A stretch of DNA of 64,000 nt from Euglena gracilis (lineage: Eukaryota; Euglenida; Euglenophyceae; Euglenales): assembly GCA_039621445.1 (NCBI GenBank), contig CP154954.1, positions 29,397,411 to 29,461,410 of the forward strand, read 5' to 3'. Shown in pieces: positions 30,500 through 44,400 of this stretch (positions are counted from its first letter, which is position 1; every line of letters starts with the position of its first letter). Below the pieces are notes generated by a model. That model was not told the origin of the DNA. It did no database searches and was given only the letters and a program-made list of their open reading frames with translations. The translations under genes were made by a program, and so were the position numbers.

Positions 30500-33400
30500 T
30501 CAAACACAGCGGACGCAGACACGGTTGGTGTTGGTGAGGGCAAGGCGGGGGCAACACTTGTCGCAGGCCACGCAGCCGCACACCCGGCAGTGGTGGCGGC
30601 GCCGGACAAATGTGAACTGCGAACAGCGAACGAAAGGAAGTTGCGAAGGGGGGCAGGGAGGTTTGCAGGCAGCCGGAAAAGGCCCAACAGAATCCCCGAC
30701 CACTTTCTTCACAAATGCAAATTCTGGGGAATGTCGTACAATGTTCTGCAGTACAAAATTCCAATCACACCTGGTCAACCACAGATTTGCGCAATTGACA
30801 GATTGAACAATGCAAGAAGCGAAAGAATGTCCCACAGATGCGTCAGCGACAATGCTGCCTAATGAATTCTCATCTCAACACCCACGGAGGGATTAAAACA
30901 CCTGTTGAACCGCAACTGCGGGCACAGCTGCAGGGGGGGGGGACCTCCTTGCGGCAGACACTGCAGTGGGTGCTGTCGGGCTCCCACTGCTCCCTCCGGA
31001 TCCACACTTTTGGCGCATCACCGTCAGGGGTCCGCTCTTGCACCTTGGCACGGAGAGGGGATGCGAAGGGTGACTGACACAACACCCACCATGGAAGCTG
31101 GAGACCTAAACACAGACTTAAGTCAAAATTCGACCCAAGGGATTCTTGGTGTTTTCCAACAAATGTTTAGATACATGCATTAAAACAAAAACATGTATGC
31201 ACATGTGTTCACTGAATTGAAAACAAGGACACTGGCGATAAGAAAATTCCCAAAGCGTTGGATTTTTTTTTCGGGAAAAAGGTCTGTGGGAGGTGTTTGG
31301 AGGAAAACAGGTACGGGGTGGTATCTTTGGATGTGACCCAAAATTTCACCCAACCCACGTAATGGACATTTTGGAGTGGGCTTATCGCAAATAACCGCAG
31401 GGATATTTCGAAATTAATGCGGCCGGTGTGCCATGTACGGAGCATAGCCTTGCAAAAACGACAGGGAGCAGATGCATGCAAACGGCAGATCGACTTGTTG
31501 AAAAAACATTGGAGACCAGGAATAGTTCCAACCCAAATTGTGGTGGATTGAAAATCCCCGTACAGGATATTTTACCCAAATGGCAATGTGTTCGAAATTT
31601 GAATTTCGTTGATGTTGATTATTGCCAGTTTTCTGATTGGGGGACCAAAAACACCCATATTTGGGGGAGTGAGAATCTCCTAAGTTTGAAGGATAAAAAA
31701 TTTTAATGGAAAAACCTGCCCAAATATGGCGTTGAAGGAGAGGGGCAGGTGGACGCACATGGAGCAATTGGGTGGGAGGCATATGCACATCAAAAATGGA
31801 GAAAGCCTCAAAAATTGATTGAATATCTGCTTTCGGCCCTTGATGTTAAGGAGGAGAAGTTTTCCTTCGAAAGGGAGGATTATGCCATGAGAAACTTGAC
31901 TGAGGAGAATTTTCAAAAGAGAGCCGAAACGGATTGCTTTGCCCCCTTCAAAAATTATCAATGTGCTTTTTTTTAGAAAAAAGAAGAAGCCTTGAGCATT
32001 GATTGCGGGGGCATGGTGTGGTTGAACCCCCTTTGCCTTTGTGGCATAGGGTGGCAAAAAAGTTGCAAAGAACCCCGTGTGATGCAATATGCATTGTTCC
32101 CGATTGGCAAAGGGAATGGGTGAGAGAAATTGTGTGAAACACAACACACAAGTTGTATTTACAGGCTGGTACACCGCCTTTCGAAGTGGACTGGAAACCC
32201 ATGAGAGGTGTGACGTGGGGAGTTTGGGTCTTGTTGATAGAAGGTAACAAGCCTCCCACCAGCACTAACGCGCCTGAGGAACCAAAGGTTTCACGTTTGA
32301 AGTCACGCATGGTGAAGAAAAGGCACTCGCGCACAGGATCAGCAAGTTTTCTAAGGATCGGCAACTTTTGCTTCGCACAAAAGTGATTTTGGTCAACGGG
32401 GAGGAACGGGATATGTATATTTTGGTGGATGCAGGGGCGGAAGCAAACCCCATAAGGCAAGGATTCATAAGCGATCACCTTATGCACACGGCTGAACATC
32501 CCCTTAAGTTTGAAATGGCTGACGGCCAATTTTAAGTGGGGGTACAAAATGCACTAAGGTGAGAATGAAGTGGCTGGGTGAGGAGAGTAATGGGGCACCA
32601 CCCGAGTGCGTTGAGTATGAAATATTCGTATTTTACGAAGCAAATGAAAAGGTGCATGCCACTTTGTCGTTCCCATGGCTTGCCCGAGCAAAGCTTGGAA
32701 TTTTCCCACATCACCGAGCTTTGGTTTTAGAGAACCCTGAAGAGAGGGAGAAAGACTGGAAGACCTTTGACTGCATCAACCTTTCATAGTCGGCCTTGAA
32801 AGTCATCACCTGAGATATTGTGCGAGATGGAACTGTAAAAAAAATATTGGAAAATATTGAATAAGAATGATATGTGATTCAGCCTCCTCCAGCAGAAGTG
32901 TACACATTCCCAAAACTGCAATTTCCGCAATTTTCCCGATTTTTTCCCGCAATTATTACAAATGCCTCCGATATCCATCCCCTTCCAAGCAATGATATTT
33001 ACAGTCAATTACCACTTATCATGTTGCATTCAATACACTATCAGCAGCAGCACTTCAAAGTATCAATTCTTTTCATTTTGCAACATTTGTGCATGTTTCG
33101 AGCTGTTGTTTACACTTTTCCAACAAAAAAATACAAAAACAGGATTTTTGTACTTTTGGGAACATGCTGATTTTAGAAATTTGGAAATTGTTGGCTGAAA
33201 AATCCGAAAATGACTAAAAATTGACAAAAAGTTTGGCCTCAGGTTAAATCTGGTCCAGAATTTTTATAAACTGAAAAAACAATTCCCATCAGAAATTGGG
33301 GGAAAGCCCTAAAAAAGGCCATAGAATCGCCAAATTTTGTCAAAATTTGTAAAACTTGGCAAATTTTGGCAACAAAGTAACAAAAGGCACCTGGGTTCCT

Positions 33401-35440
33401 TTGTAAAACGTTCAAAGAATGGGCGGAACCCGTTTCGCCTTTCATTTTCAGATTTCAGGTTCGTGCGGGAGGTTTGCGAAGAGGGGAGAAAACTGCGGAA
33501 AATTTCGAAAATTGTGGGGGAAATTGCAGATATCAATTTCCCCCCTCTGCTGATTGAAAATTTTCAATGTTGATTTTTAAATGGATAAAAAATGTTGAGC
33601 TTTGGAAATGTGATGAACACACACTATGATGAATGCACTTCCCCCAGTGGTGAACGTTTGGCTCGCTGTGCCCAGAACGAGACCCGCACGCATAGCGCTC
33701 GGCACACCTCGGGAAACGCGCGGTAGTACTGGAACGGGTCCTCCAGCAGGGGCCGGGCGGCCTCTGCCACCTCCCGCTTGCGCGCCTCCGCCGCCGCGGC
33801 GTCCCCTTTGGCGAGGAAGACGAAGGCGTGGGCCATCGGGCGCTGGACCTGCGGCGGGCAGGGGCACAAAAGAGCCATTGGATGGACGCTGTGTTCCCGC
33901 CGGGCGAGTTGGCCAGCACTGGGGACCCCGGCAGCGGGGCAGGACCTCCCAGGGTCTCGGGCATGACAGTCCCCTGGGTGGCCGGCCACAGTTCCAAGGC
34001 TGCTTCGGCTGCCGAGGAATCAACAGACGGGCTGCACGGCGGGGTGGCAAAAAGGTGAAATAAGACGGTTCTGAGATCTCGGGGGCAGCAAACGGGTGTC
34101 GATGCACAGTTGGGGGCCGGTGGTGTAAAAGATGGAAGTGGGCCGCGCTGTCTGGAACAGTGGAAACTAAAAGAAATTGAAGGCCCCACCAGCAGAAAAC
34201 CCTCGGAAGGGGGAGAAGAGGAAGGGGGCGGACCTTCTCTAGAATCTCCCGCGCCTCCTCCTCGTGGATCATCTCCTTGGCCTCCTTCTCCACGCCCTTC
34301 GCCAAAGCGTCGTACTGCTGGAGGAACTCCTGTGTGACAAGCGGCACAAGAGCAAAGCGCCGTCACATCTCACTCTGGGGGGGTGACGATCACACACGAC
34401 TGCGGAACCGTTGAGGGGATAAGGAGGAGGGAAAGAGGGAAAGGAAGACAAGGAGGAAGGGAAAGGATAAGCGATGGTCCAAGGATGCCAGGAATAACTC
34501 TTTCCCCCAAAATCGACCTGTGCTTTCGGCCAATTTTTCTGTGGACTTTTCACTGAATGTGCCAGGACCAAACGTTGACTAAAGATCCGAAACAACATGC
34601 AATGGGGGGGGGGCAGCCAATAATGCACAACGCAAAGAATTGCAAAGAAAATGCAAAATTCATTCCCTTCAGCCCTCAGGAAGGCTGCTCTGCTGCCACC
34701 AAACGCAGTTGAGAGGTCGTCCACAAAATTTGCAAATTACCATTGTGAACAAAACAAAGAAGCGGCCAGGGGCTAAACTAGAAAGTGGTGGTGACAACGC
34801 GCCCATGCAGGGTGGGAACAGGGGGAGGGCATGCCTGCACTTGGGGGTAGCGGACGTACAGCTCCGCCTTTGGGCCAATGAGGCATTCTGTGGCGATCTT
34901 AAGGCTGGTCCACGCTGCGAGGACCTGCAGAGACACAGAAGCAGCATGGAAAGGGAGGCTGGAGCTGTAAGGGAAGGCCTGGGTGGGGAGGTGGTGGTGA
35001 CCCCCCTTTAGGTAGGGATGGGGCTGTGTCACGCACGAGATTTGGGGCGTGGGCAGGGGGGGGGAGTGGTTGGAGTTTCTGGTATTACCGTTCAGCCAGC
35101 TCGGGGGGGGGGGGGAGGCAACCTCCAAACCCAACTGTGTTCCTACCTGTATGTGCTTCATTTCGGCTTTTCGGATTTTTTGCCATTTTTCTCACATTTG
35201 GCTGGCGAAACGGCTTTTTCGCCGTTTTGCCAAAAAGCAATTTTGAAACAAATTGGCTTCTGATGGGTGGGAAAATGACTGGGCTGGGTCCCTGAGGCCA
35301 GCAACTCAGCAATTGTGGACTTGCATCAGGACTGGGTCTGCCCCAGGCTTTTGCTTAAGGACCCCCGGGGGGGGGGGGGTACTGGCTAGCCAATCGGCTA
35401 GACACTGGAAAAAGTGGACTAGCTAGACCCCCCCTCCCCC

Positions 35441-35475
<35 letters not shown>

Positions 35476-38400
35476 CCGGGGGTCCCCCGGACTGGAAAAA
35501 AAATCGCTGCGCGCCGGAGGAAAAATGAGGTTTTTAACAGGTTTTTGGCTGATTTTGTTCCAAAAATTCCCAAAAATGGCCAAAAACGGGCATTTTTGGC
35601 CATTTTTGGGGGTCCCAAAAAAAATGTTCGGCGCTTTGCGCCGGTCACTGGAAAAAAAATTTCCACTAGCTAGCCCTGCTAGCAGACCCCCCCCCGGGGG
35701 GGGGGTCTGCTAGAAAACCCACTAGCCAAATTTGGACTAGCTGCAGTCCAGCCCCCCCCCCCGGGGGGGTACTGCAATCCCTTAAGCAAAAGCCTGGTCT
35801 GCCCCCCCCAATGTGGCTGGCATTGGGGAACCTCCCCCAAATGCAAACAACCCGTTGCTTGAACTTCACCAGGCAGGCTGAAGGGTGGATGAACTTTGGG
35901 CAAAACAACAAAGAAATGCCTATTGTGATGAAGGAAAGGGGTGGCATTTTTTTTGACGAAAAACGCCTGTCTGCCAGCCCAAAAAAATAAGCAATGGTCG
36001 TCAAGTTGGTTGGGTGATTTTGTTGCTGATTGCTTTGGATTGGAGTGGAGATTTTCCTTCGCTTTCCCTAAATTTTAGCTTCATTTCCAGAGGTCTCTTA
36101 ATTTTGGACTTCGCGGTGGTGTCGGGGGGGGGGGTTCAATTTGGGTGTCGGTCGGTTCGGCCCCACAGGTTGCTGAAAATTGGGGGTTACTCACAGCGGG
36201 AGGAGAGGATGGCCGCTGGAGGGCGGGGGGGGGGGGGGGGGCACGGCCCCACCTGCTGGCCCTGCCGGCGACCCCGGGCCCGCTCCAAGTCGCGAAGCAC
36301 CCGGTGACAGCGGGCGAGGGCGTCCTGCATCTCGCGGTACCGGATGGCCGCCTCCGCCTGGGCGGGTACCGCCAGGGCCCCGGCCCGGTTGTCAAGAAGA
36401 AGGCTGACGCTCGCGCGCACATGCACGCGTGCGTACCATTAACCGTGCATTCCAAAACCAACAATATTGGTGTGAAAGGCGGCTCAGTGCTGGCTGTCCC
36501 CCACCCACATGGTTTTCTGGGGGGGGAAAGCGTGCGGCTGCTGAGGCATGTGGCTCACGGCGGGAAACACAATTGAAGCACAGCATTCGGGGGGAGGGTC
36601 AACATTTTGCCTCTCCTCACACTTGGGGCCCATGGTGAAGGTGTCTTGTGCTATGGGGTGCCTGCACATAGCAGGCAGACCCCTTGGTGAAAATACTCAT
36701 TTCGTGGTACCTGGCATGCCGTGAGGGGAGTGCGGCTCCAGCACTGCCCGACCCAACCCCAACCCCAGTGCAAAATCCACCCAAATGGCTTCAGGGGGTT
36801 CATATTCAATAATTTGGGTGAAACCTCGAGTTCCGGCCACTTTTAGAAAAAGAACACCGCTGCCCATTGGAATTTGTTCGTCAAGGCAAACCCACCCCAT
36901 TGAAAATGAAAATTGCCAACAAAAAGTTTTGCCTGCAAGGGAGGAAAAGGGAGGTTGGTTCTGGATTTTGCTGGGGTGGCCGGTCGTGGGGGCTTGTCCC
37001 ACCCCCCCCCCCACTGCCTGTCCACAGCGCCAACCCACCCCTGCGGGGACCGCACCGTGACTGGGGTGCGACCTTCCTTGCAAAGAAGACATGAGCACGT
37101 CCCTGCGCGTGGGAAAACACATGTGTGTGGTGTGGCTTATTGTGTTCCGGGGTTCCCCTCGAAGCCTGACAGACGTGGCCCTGCGCACGATGTCCTCCAG
37201 GGTCCCCACCTCCTGCAGCAGCTGATCCGCCTCCGGGCACTGCCGCCAGCGCATGGCGGCCGGTGGTTGGCCGTCGGGGGGCCCGCCTCCCCCGCCCCGT
37301 CAGCCCGCCCCACCGGAGAGCGGGGGGCCCAGGCGGGGGGGCCGGCAACCCTGCGGCCGGTAGGCAGCGTTGGCCTGGAGGGCGGCCACCCTGCACCACG
37401 CGGGGGGAGGGGAGCAGCGGGCGAGGAGCCAAAAGGTCAGGCGCGGGGACACTGGGGGAGGGGGTCCGATGACCCCCCAGCAGAGCGGCGGGGGCGGCAC
37501 ACCGGTCGGCCAGGAGGGCCCACCCCTTCTGCATGGCGGGCCCGTCCTGCTGCTCCTCGGGCTTCTCCAGCTGGGCGCGCAGCTTGGCCAGGGGATCCCC
37601 GGGGGGCCCCGGACCAACACTGCATTTGACCACCTGCCCCCCCCCCCCCAGGGCAGAACGGGAAGGCCTGGTGGGGGGGGTGGTCGACCCCCCCCCTGGG
37701 ACGAGGGGGGGGGGTCGACCCCTTCCACCCACCACAGCATTTGCACCACCAATTTCGGGGAAACGGGGATATTGGCCAGAAAAATTTTGAAAATTTTTTT
37801 TGAAAAATGAACCCAAAACACATGATTTTTTGATGGAAAACCACATTTTTTCCACAAAAAATCTCAAAAAATTCAGGGTTAAAAATTGGTACTTTTTAGG
37901 AGGGGGGGTGAAAAAAAAGAGGTCAAAAAAAGTGGACAAAATTTTGGACAATCAAATTTTACTGACATTTTTTCTCATTGAAAATTTTTGGACTTTGAAT
38001 GGCATTTTTTGCTTCAAAAACCTCTCAAAATCAACATTTTGAGAAAATGTTGATTTTCTGGAAGGTGTGAAAAAATGGGGTTTTGGCGCCGGAAAATTTT
38101 TTTCGGGTCCAAAAATTGGTGCTCCCGGAAATACGGGAAGAGGTGGTGGGGGGGTCGAACCCCCCCACCCACCATGCAGGGGGTGGGGGGGGGGGGGGTG
38201 GTCGACCCCCCCCCCGACCAGTCTTCGGTTTACCAACCCCGGGGGGGGGGGGGGGTGCCTTGGTGCCTGCCCATACTAGGCAACAAGGCAAACCCCTCGG
38301 GTGGGTGGTGCCCATAGCAGGCACCCCCCGGGGGTCGGTTTTGGGTCGTGGTGCCCGCCACAATTTCCCCTTGAAAAGGGCCATTTTCGGGCCCCCAGGC

Positions 38401-41400
38401 ACCGGGGGGGGGGGCATGCTATGGCACTGCTCCCCCCCAAAAAAAGAAGCCTGCCCCTGACCCCTGTGAACCCACCCCCGACCAGCCCCTCCCCTGGACA
38501 GAAACGAGTTCTCTGAAACTCACAACTTGGGGGAGCAGTCGTAATCTGCCTCCATCCATCCACCCACCCACTTGCTGGACATCGCGCTGGGCACAAGGGA
38601 TGAGTGGCCGGGTGAAACCGATCCAGGCGTTTGCAGAAACCCAGGAGATCGCTTCACGTGACTGAATGGATTGCTGAGTAATGTGGCATTTTGGCCGGGG
38701 GGGGGGGGGAAAGAGGCCAGCGTCCTGCCACGGCACTTCGCCACATGATCCCGCGCCTCCGTGAACAGCTGCAGGCGGTCCAGGGTCGCCCCGGCATCCA
38801 CGCTCAGCCGCTCATACTCCTGTAGCGTGGCCTGAGCCACGCACAGGGGCCAGGGGTGTGGGCAGTGGCATACACCGCAAGCCATCGCACAACACCCCTC
38901 AGGGTGCATCACACAATATTGGTGGAAAAAACTTGCACAAATGCTGTTGCCTTGCACACGGTCAAGGTCAACCTTTCTGTTTCAGTGAATGAGATGCAGT
39001 TGTACTTAGGATCATACAATTGCTTACCGACCCCCCCGGGGGGGGGGGCACTCCACTTTTTTAAAAACCAGTCAGTCACTCATTTTCAAAACGCCAGCCA
39101 GTCACTACCCCCCCCCCCCGGGGGGTTGGGGGTCGGCCACTCAGAAAAACGGCCACTTTCCAGTCACTTTAGGCCATTTTTGGCCCAAAAAATTTTTCCG
39201 GCCTTCGGCGCCGGGGTCACTCAAGCCACTTTTGCCCACTCCTGGCCGACCCCCCCCGGGGGGGGAGGGGGTCCGGGCCAAAAACCAGTCAGTCACTCTA
39301 CCGTCAGCGGGGCTACCACCGCTCGACGGTGCCCTATCCTCTGTGGGATGAGGTGGTAACCACTTTGTGGTGAACGGGTGCACAGCCGGTAGCGTTGTAT
39401 CTTTACCTGTCCTGCCTGTTCCTTCTTATCCCTCCCCCTTCTCGCTCCGGAACGGCCCTTGGTGCTTGAGAAGTGTCCCAAGATTTTGGGTGGAAAATGG
39501 AGTGTCTGGCTCTTTCCCATATTGAATCTTTTGGTTGGACACGTTAAGGAATGATTGCTGCCAATCTTTCTATGTGTGCCATACGCGGGATGTGCCTATT
39601 CATGGCAGAACATATGAACTCCTGTAAGCCTAGTTGTGATAGCCATGTACGTATTGATGGCAAATCACAAAAACAAAACAAAACAAAAAAAACTTTTTTG
39701 ACAAATGATATTGACATGTCTGGTTATTGGAAAACACACACAAAAGAAACAAGCCGATAGTCCCATTGGTTATTTGTGCATGGTACGAGAAGCATGGGTT
39801 GTGACGTGTGAGTGTGTGTGTGCGCATGCATGTGTACTATTTTATATCCAATATATATATATATATATATTGATTTTTTTTCCCTCACTTCCAAAGTGAA
39901 TGCCTTTTTTTTTTATCCTGTCCCTTCCCATCTCAAAATGACGTTGGAAGATGGTTAACCCACTGGAATGTGTATGACCATCTTCATTTACGTATGTTTG
40001 GGCTTGCCAAATCTTGAAAAGGAAAACATAAGAGGATGTCTTTCTTCTGGCTCCATTTTCTATGTCCAGCTTGCTTATTTTTTATTTTATTTTATATTGG
40101 TTTTCTTATTTTATATTATTTTTTTATTTTATTTTCCTTCCCCATTCGTGTTTTCTCTGTCCAGGGATCCTCACACGTCCGTGCTGGCCGAGGCCAAAAT
40201 GTATCCGTGATTTTCTGTGAATTTCCGTGATTTTCCGTGAATTTCCGTGAATTTCCTGTTTCCGGAAAAGGTCAAAGGCCACATTCCATTCTGCACTGGA
40301 GCCATATTTGGGCGGTTGTGGCAGCAGATCGTTTCTCCATAATATAGTCCTGGAGATCCCCCAGTTCCTATTCACACCTGTATATGAAAAAAAAAACGTA
40401 CAGGAGGGGAAAAAACAACCTTTTGTCCTTGAATTTTTTTTTGATTGCCCCTAAATGGGTTGCCAAAACCCTGTCAGCAGACCGATATAGCGATTGACCC
40501 TTCCGCATGCAGCCTGGGCGGGAAGGTGGAAAGTCATAAAAACCAGACGCCCTCAACTTGTGTGTATTTTTGGAGAACACCTCTGATGCTCTCGAGGTCC
40601 AATTTTGTGACCGGGAGACCAGAATGGAGGAAAACGGCCACAAAATCATCTGTGATTGTCTGGGTGAGGTTTCGCTTAATTCACCGACTCCCGAAAATCC
40701 AACTGCTTCAGTGGAGTGTCCTGGCTAGGAAGAAAAATTACAAAAAAATGAATTGGACGACATTGTCTGTTTGGAAAGGCAGAGAATAAGCAAAGCATCC
40801 CATCAAAATGTGTCTGCACAAACAAAACACATTCAAAGAAAGACCAATTTTTTTTCCCGAACCCTCCTCCTCATCCGTGAATTTCCGTGATTTTCCGTGA
40901 TTTCCGTGAAAATGGCCTTCCGCCCATTTCCGTGATCCTCCGTGAATTTCCGTGAATTTCCTTTTCAGGACGTGTGAGGATCCCTGCTCTGTCCATTCCC
41001 TTTCCCCATGTGTTGCAGCCATTGTTCACCCGTTTATGTTTCGGCATCTTCACAGCTCTTCCCGACAGTTTGATGGCCCACTTCACGGCATTGTCGCTGG
41101 AGGAGCAAGCCTTGGCGGCTTCCCCAAAGACAGCCTTCCCGATTATGTCAGTGGGGAAAGCACCTGACACCAACGAAGTAGTGGTGTCAGCTCGCATCTA
41201 TTCCTCAAAAAAGGAAGTGCACCGTATTCCAGCATCATCGGGACCATGCCTCTCCTCAGTAAATTACCTCTGCATTGGCCCTCCCTCTCCATTTCACTCA
41301 GAAACACACACTATCTCATATTCATATTCACACTCACACATGCGCGCCTCTCCCTCTCTCTCTCTTATCTCTTATCTCTTCTTCTGGTTTCCATTTGTTC

Positions 41401-44400
41401 TCCCGCATTTTTTTTGCATTTTTTAGTAGGGACTCACTCCACGGTTGGGCACAAAAAAAAACCCAAAAAATCCCTCCGACGTTGTGCAATAAGGTTTTTT
41501 TTGGGTTGTTGTTGTTGTTGTTGTGTTATTTAACAATTGATAAATTATTATTTATTGTAATAATAATAATAATATTATATTATTATTATATAATAATAAT
41601 AATAATATATAATATAATTATAATAATATCATTATATTACAATATTTATATACATTTTTTATATAATTTTTTTTGTTATATATGGTTTTATATATTATTA
41701 TATATTATTAGATATATTAGGTTATTATTAATTTTAAATATAATAATAATTACAGGTTTCCGCAGGGGCTGTTTCCCCCCCTTGATATGTCGACAGAAGG
41801 GAACCCTGCCCCCTGTTAGGCAACCTTAAGTGGCCCTCCACAGCATGGATGACCAACACACCTGCTAGATGAAAAAGTTATGAGCGTGTTCACGAGGTAA
41901 GACCGGAATGATTTTCTTTTTCTCCCCCTCTGAGAGTTGATGTATGGGCCGGATTACTTCGCTCCATCAGTCTTTGGTGGCCCATGATCACTGGCGCTTT
42001 ACCAGCAACCAGCATGGCCACTCTCCATAAGGGTTTGCCAGCTCTGGGAGTGGAGTCTTGGAGTGATGTACTTGCTATACTCCTGATGCACTACCCAGGG
42101 TGGGATGAAGAGAAAAAACTGGTTTTTCAGGCTGAGGTTGCTGATGAGTCTCCCGACGTCGAAGTGGCCAATACACATGTTTGCCTGAGTTACATTGTTC
42201 TGTTTATTCCCCCCCCTAAGCTTGAATGTATTTCGTACATAGGTTATGTATGTAGTGTGGGATTGCTTGTTGTTATCTTGTTTGCTTGTATGTTCCCCGT
42301 TTTCCCCTTGAGGACAACAAAAGCCATCCCATTTCCAAAAAAAAAACGGATAAACAAAACGAGTCTGTCCAATCGCATTTCTGGATACTCCACACAAATT
42401 TCTTTTTCCAATTTTGTGTTGTCTCTCAACACAAGGGTGAGCTTCATATACAATATAATTAGTTGTTGTTCTTTTTTCCATCAATGCATATATAAATTTA
42501 TTGTTACTAGCAGTATCATTAGGTTTAGTATTATCTTTGTATTCTCATACTGATGATTTATGATCGTATTTGCAGTTTTTATTCTACAGTTCTTCAACAC
42601 CACACAGTTTACATATTTGAGCTCAATCTAGATTGTGTCAATCTAGAGAGTTTTTCTCTGCCATGCATCCTCCCTTTCTGGTTTTCTTTTCCTTTTTTCT
42701 TTGTTTTTTTTAAGCTACAACGAATGAAGTTTTCGATGGGTTTAGTCAAACATTTGGCAAAAATACCTGCTGAATCTGCCCCATGAACAATTTATGAAAC
42801 TGATTTTGAATGGCAGTGGCAAGGAGAAAGAGAAAGACAAAGATCGACCGAAGACCAAACTTTTGATGCTGATCATATGGTATGCGGTGTACAGTTGGGT
42901 ATCCAGATCATTGAACAAGCAACCGGTGTATGGGTTGAAGATCTCTGAAGATGAGAGTGTTCCAGATTCTCCTTTGAGCCCTGAGGATTGGGCCAAGCTC
43001 GTCAAGGCTGTGGTTCAGCAAGTCAAGGCTCCGCCAGATTGTCCAGGGGTGCTCTCTCATTTTTTGGTTGGAAGGGTTCGTTTGATTATTGTTTTAATTT
43101 ATAAAAAAAAAAAGAAAAACCAAATCGATTTTTTTTTATTGCCTGCGTTGTTTCAGCAAAAACCTGACACTAGGGGGGTCCCCCCCTACTTCCCATGCCT
43201 TCTCCTCTTTTCCCGAGCATTTTATTGGGGACTCAACGACCAGATTGATTCAGGTGGTGGGTGCCTCAGGTTGTGTTTGCCATAAAATGCTTTTTTTTTC
43301 GTGATCAGAGAGAATATGTCTGTTCCTGGGAGAAGGTGATGAAGCCGCAAGATAGATCATCCATTTCTGCGGTGGCTTCGGGTGCCTCTTGGCGGTCGCT
43401 TCTGCTTCCCTCGAGTCCCGCTCTGTCTAGTTCTTGTCTGGTTTTTTCCTTTTTTTTTGGTCACACTCTAATGTTTGATACAGTTATGTTGTGGTGGGGG
43501 GAACCATTAAGTTTATCACGTTTGTCTGCTTAGAGGAAAAGCATACCAAAACACAAGAAGTAATGAAGATGAGAGCCACTTATAGGTGTAAATAGCAAAG
43601 AGCTTGTCTGCAGACTTGCCCCTTTGCTAGAGTTGCTAGAGATGGCTAGGGAGTTACTGGAATTTGCATGCTTTTGTTTATTCTTTCTACTCTATGAGTG
43701 CATTCGGTTTGCCATCGTTTAGTAGGGTTATTGTGGGGGTACTGCACTTTTTCTTTTTGGGAGCTTGACAGCATTTGGCATTCAAGTTTCATGTGTGTCC
43801 ACTATGGACACAATTTTAGAGGAGGTCTTGTTTTTACCTGACATCATTGTACCTCAAGCCAGTGCGGCATTGAGAGAGCTTCTCATCGAACATCAAGCCG
43901 GATCCTCGAACCTGCGCGCTCTTGATGGCATCCGCCTTCTGCAACAACTTCAGATCGCGCTTCGACAAGTGTGGTCCAAGGTCACCACCAGCCAACGTTT
44001 GGCGCTGCTTCGCATACTTGTTCTTCCTATCGGTTTATTCTTTAAAGTTTCCCATATCTATTGATCAGTCTCTTTTGGGCACACATATACCCCCCATCTG
44101 TGAGGAAGTGTGGTGGAGCCAGTGAAATCCCGGACATACGGACATGGCAAAAACGTCATGGGAGGGGGGGGGCACACTATCCTCTCGACCAACGGCCGTG
44201 CTCAAGTTTTTTTTTTATTTCATTATTTATGTACTCCATTTTATTTGCGGCTGTTTCGTTCAGATTTTTTGTAAGAATTTAACAAGGCACATATTGCAGT
44301 TTCCAAAAAAAGCATGGGGTTTTTTTAAGACAAAGGAGGATACATATGAGTGGAAAAGCAAAGGCATGTGGTCATTTTAAGAATACCGTTTACCGTTGAA

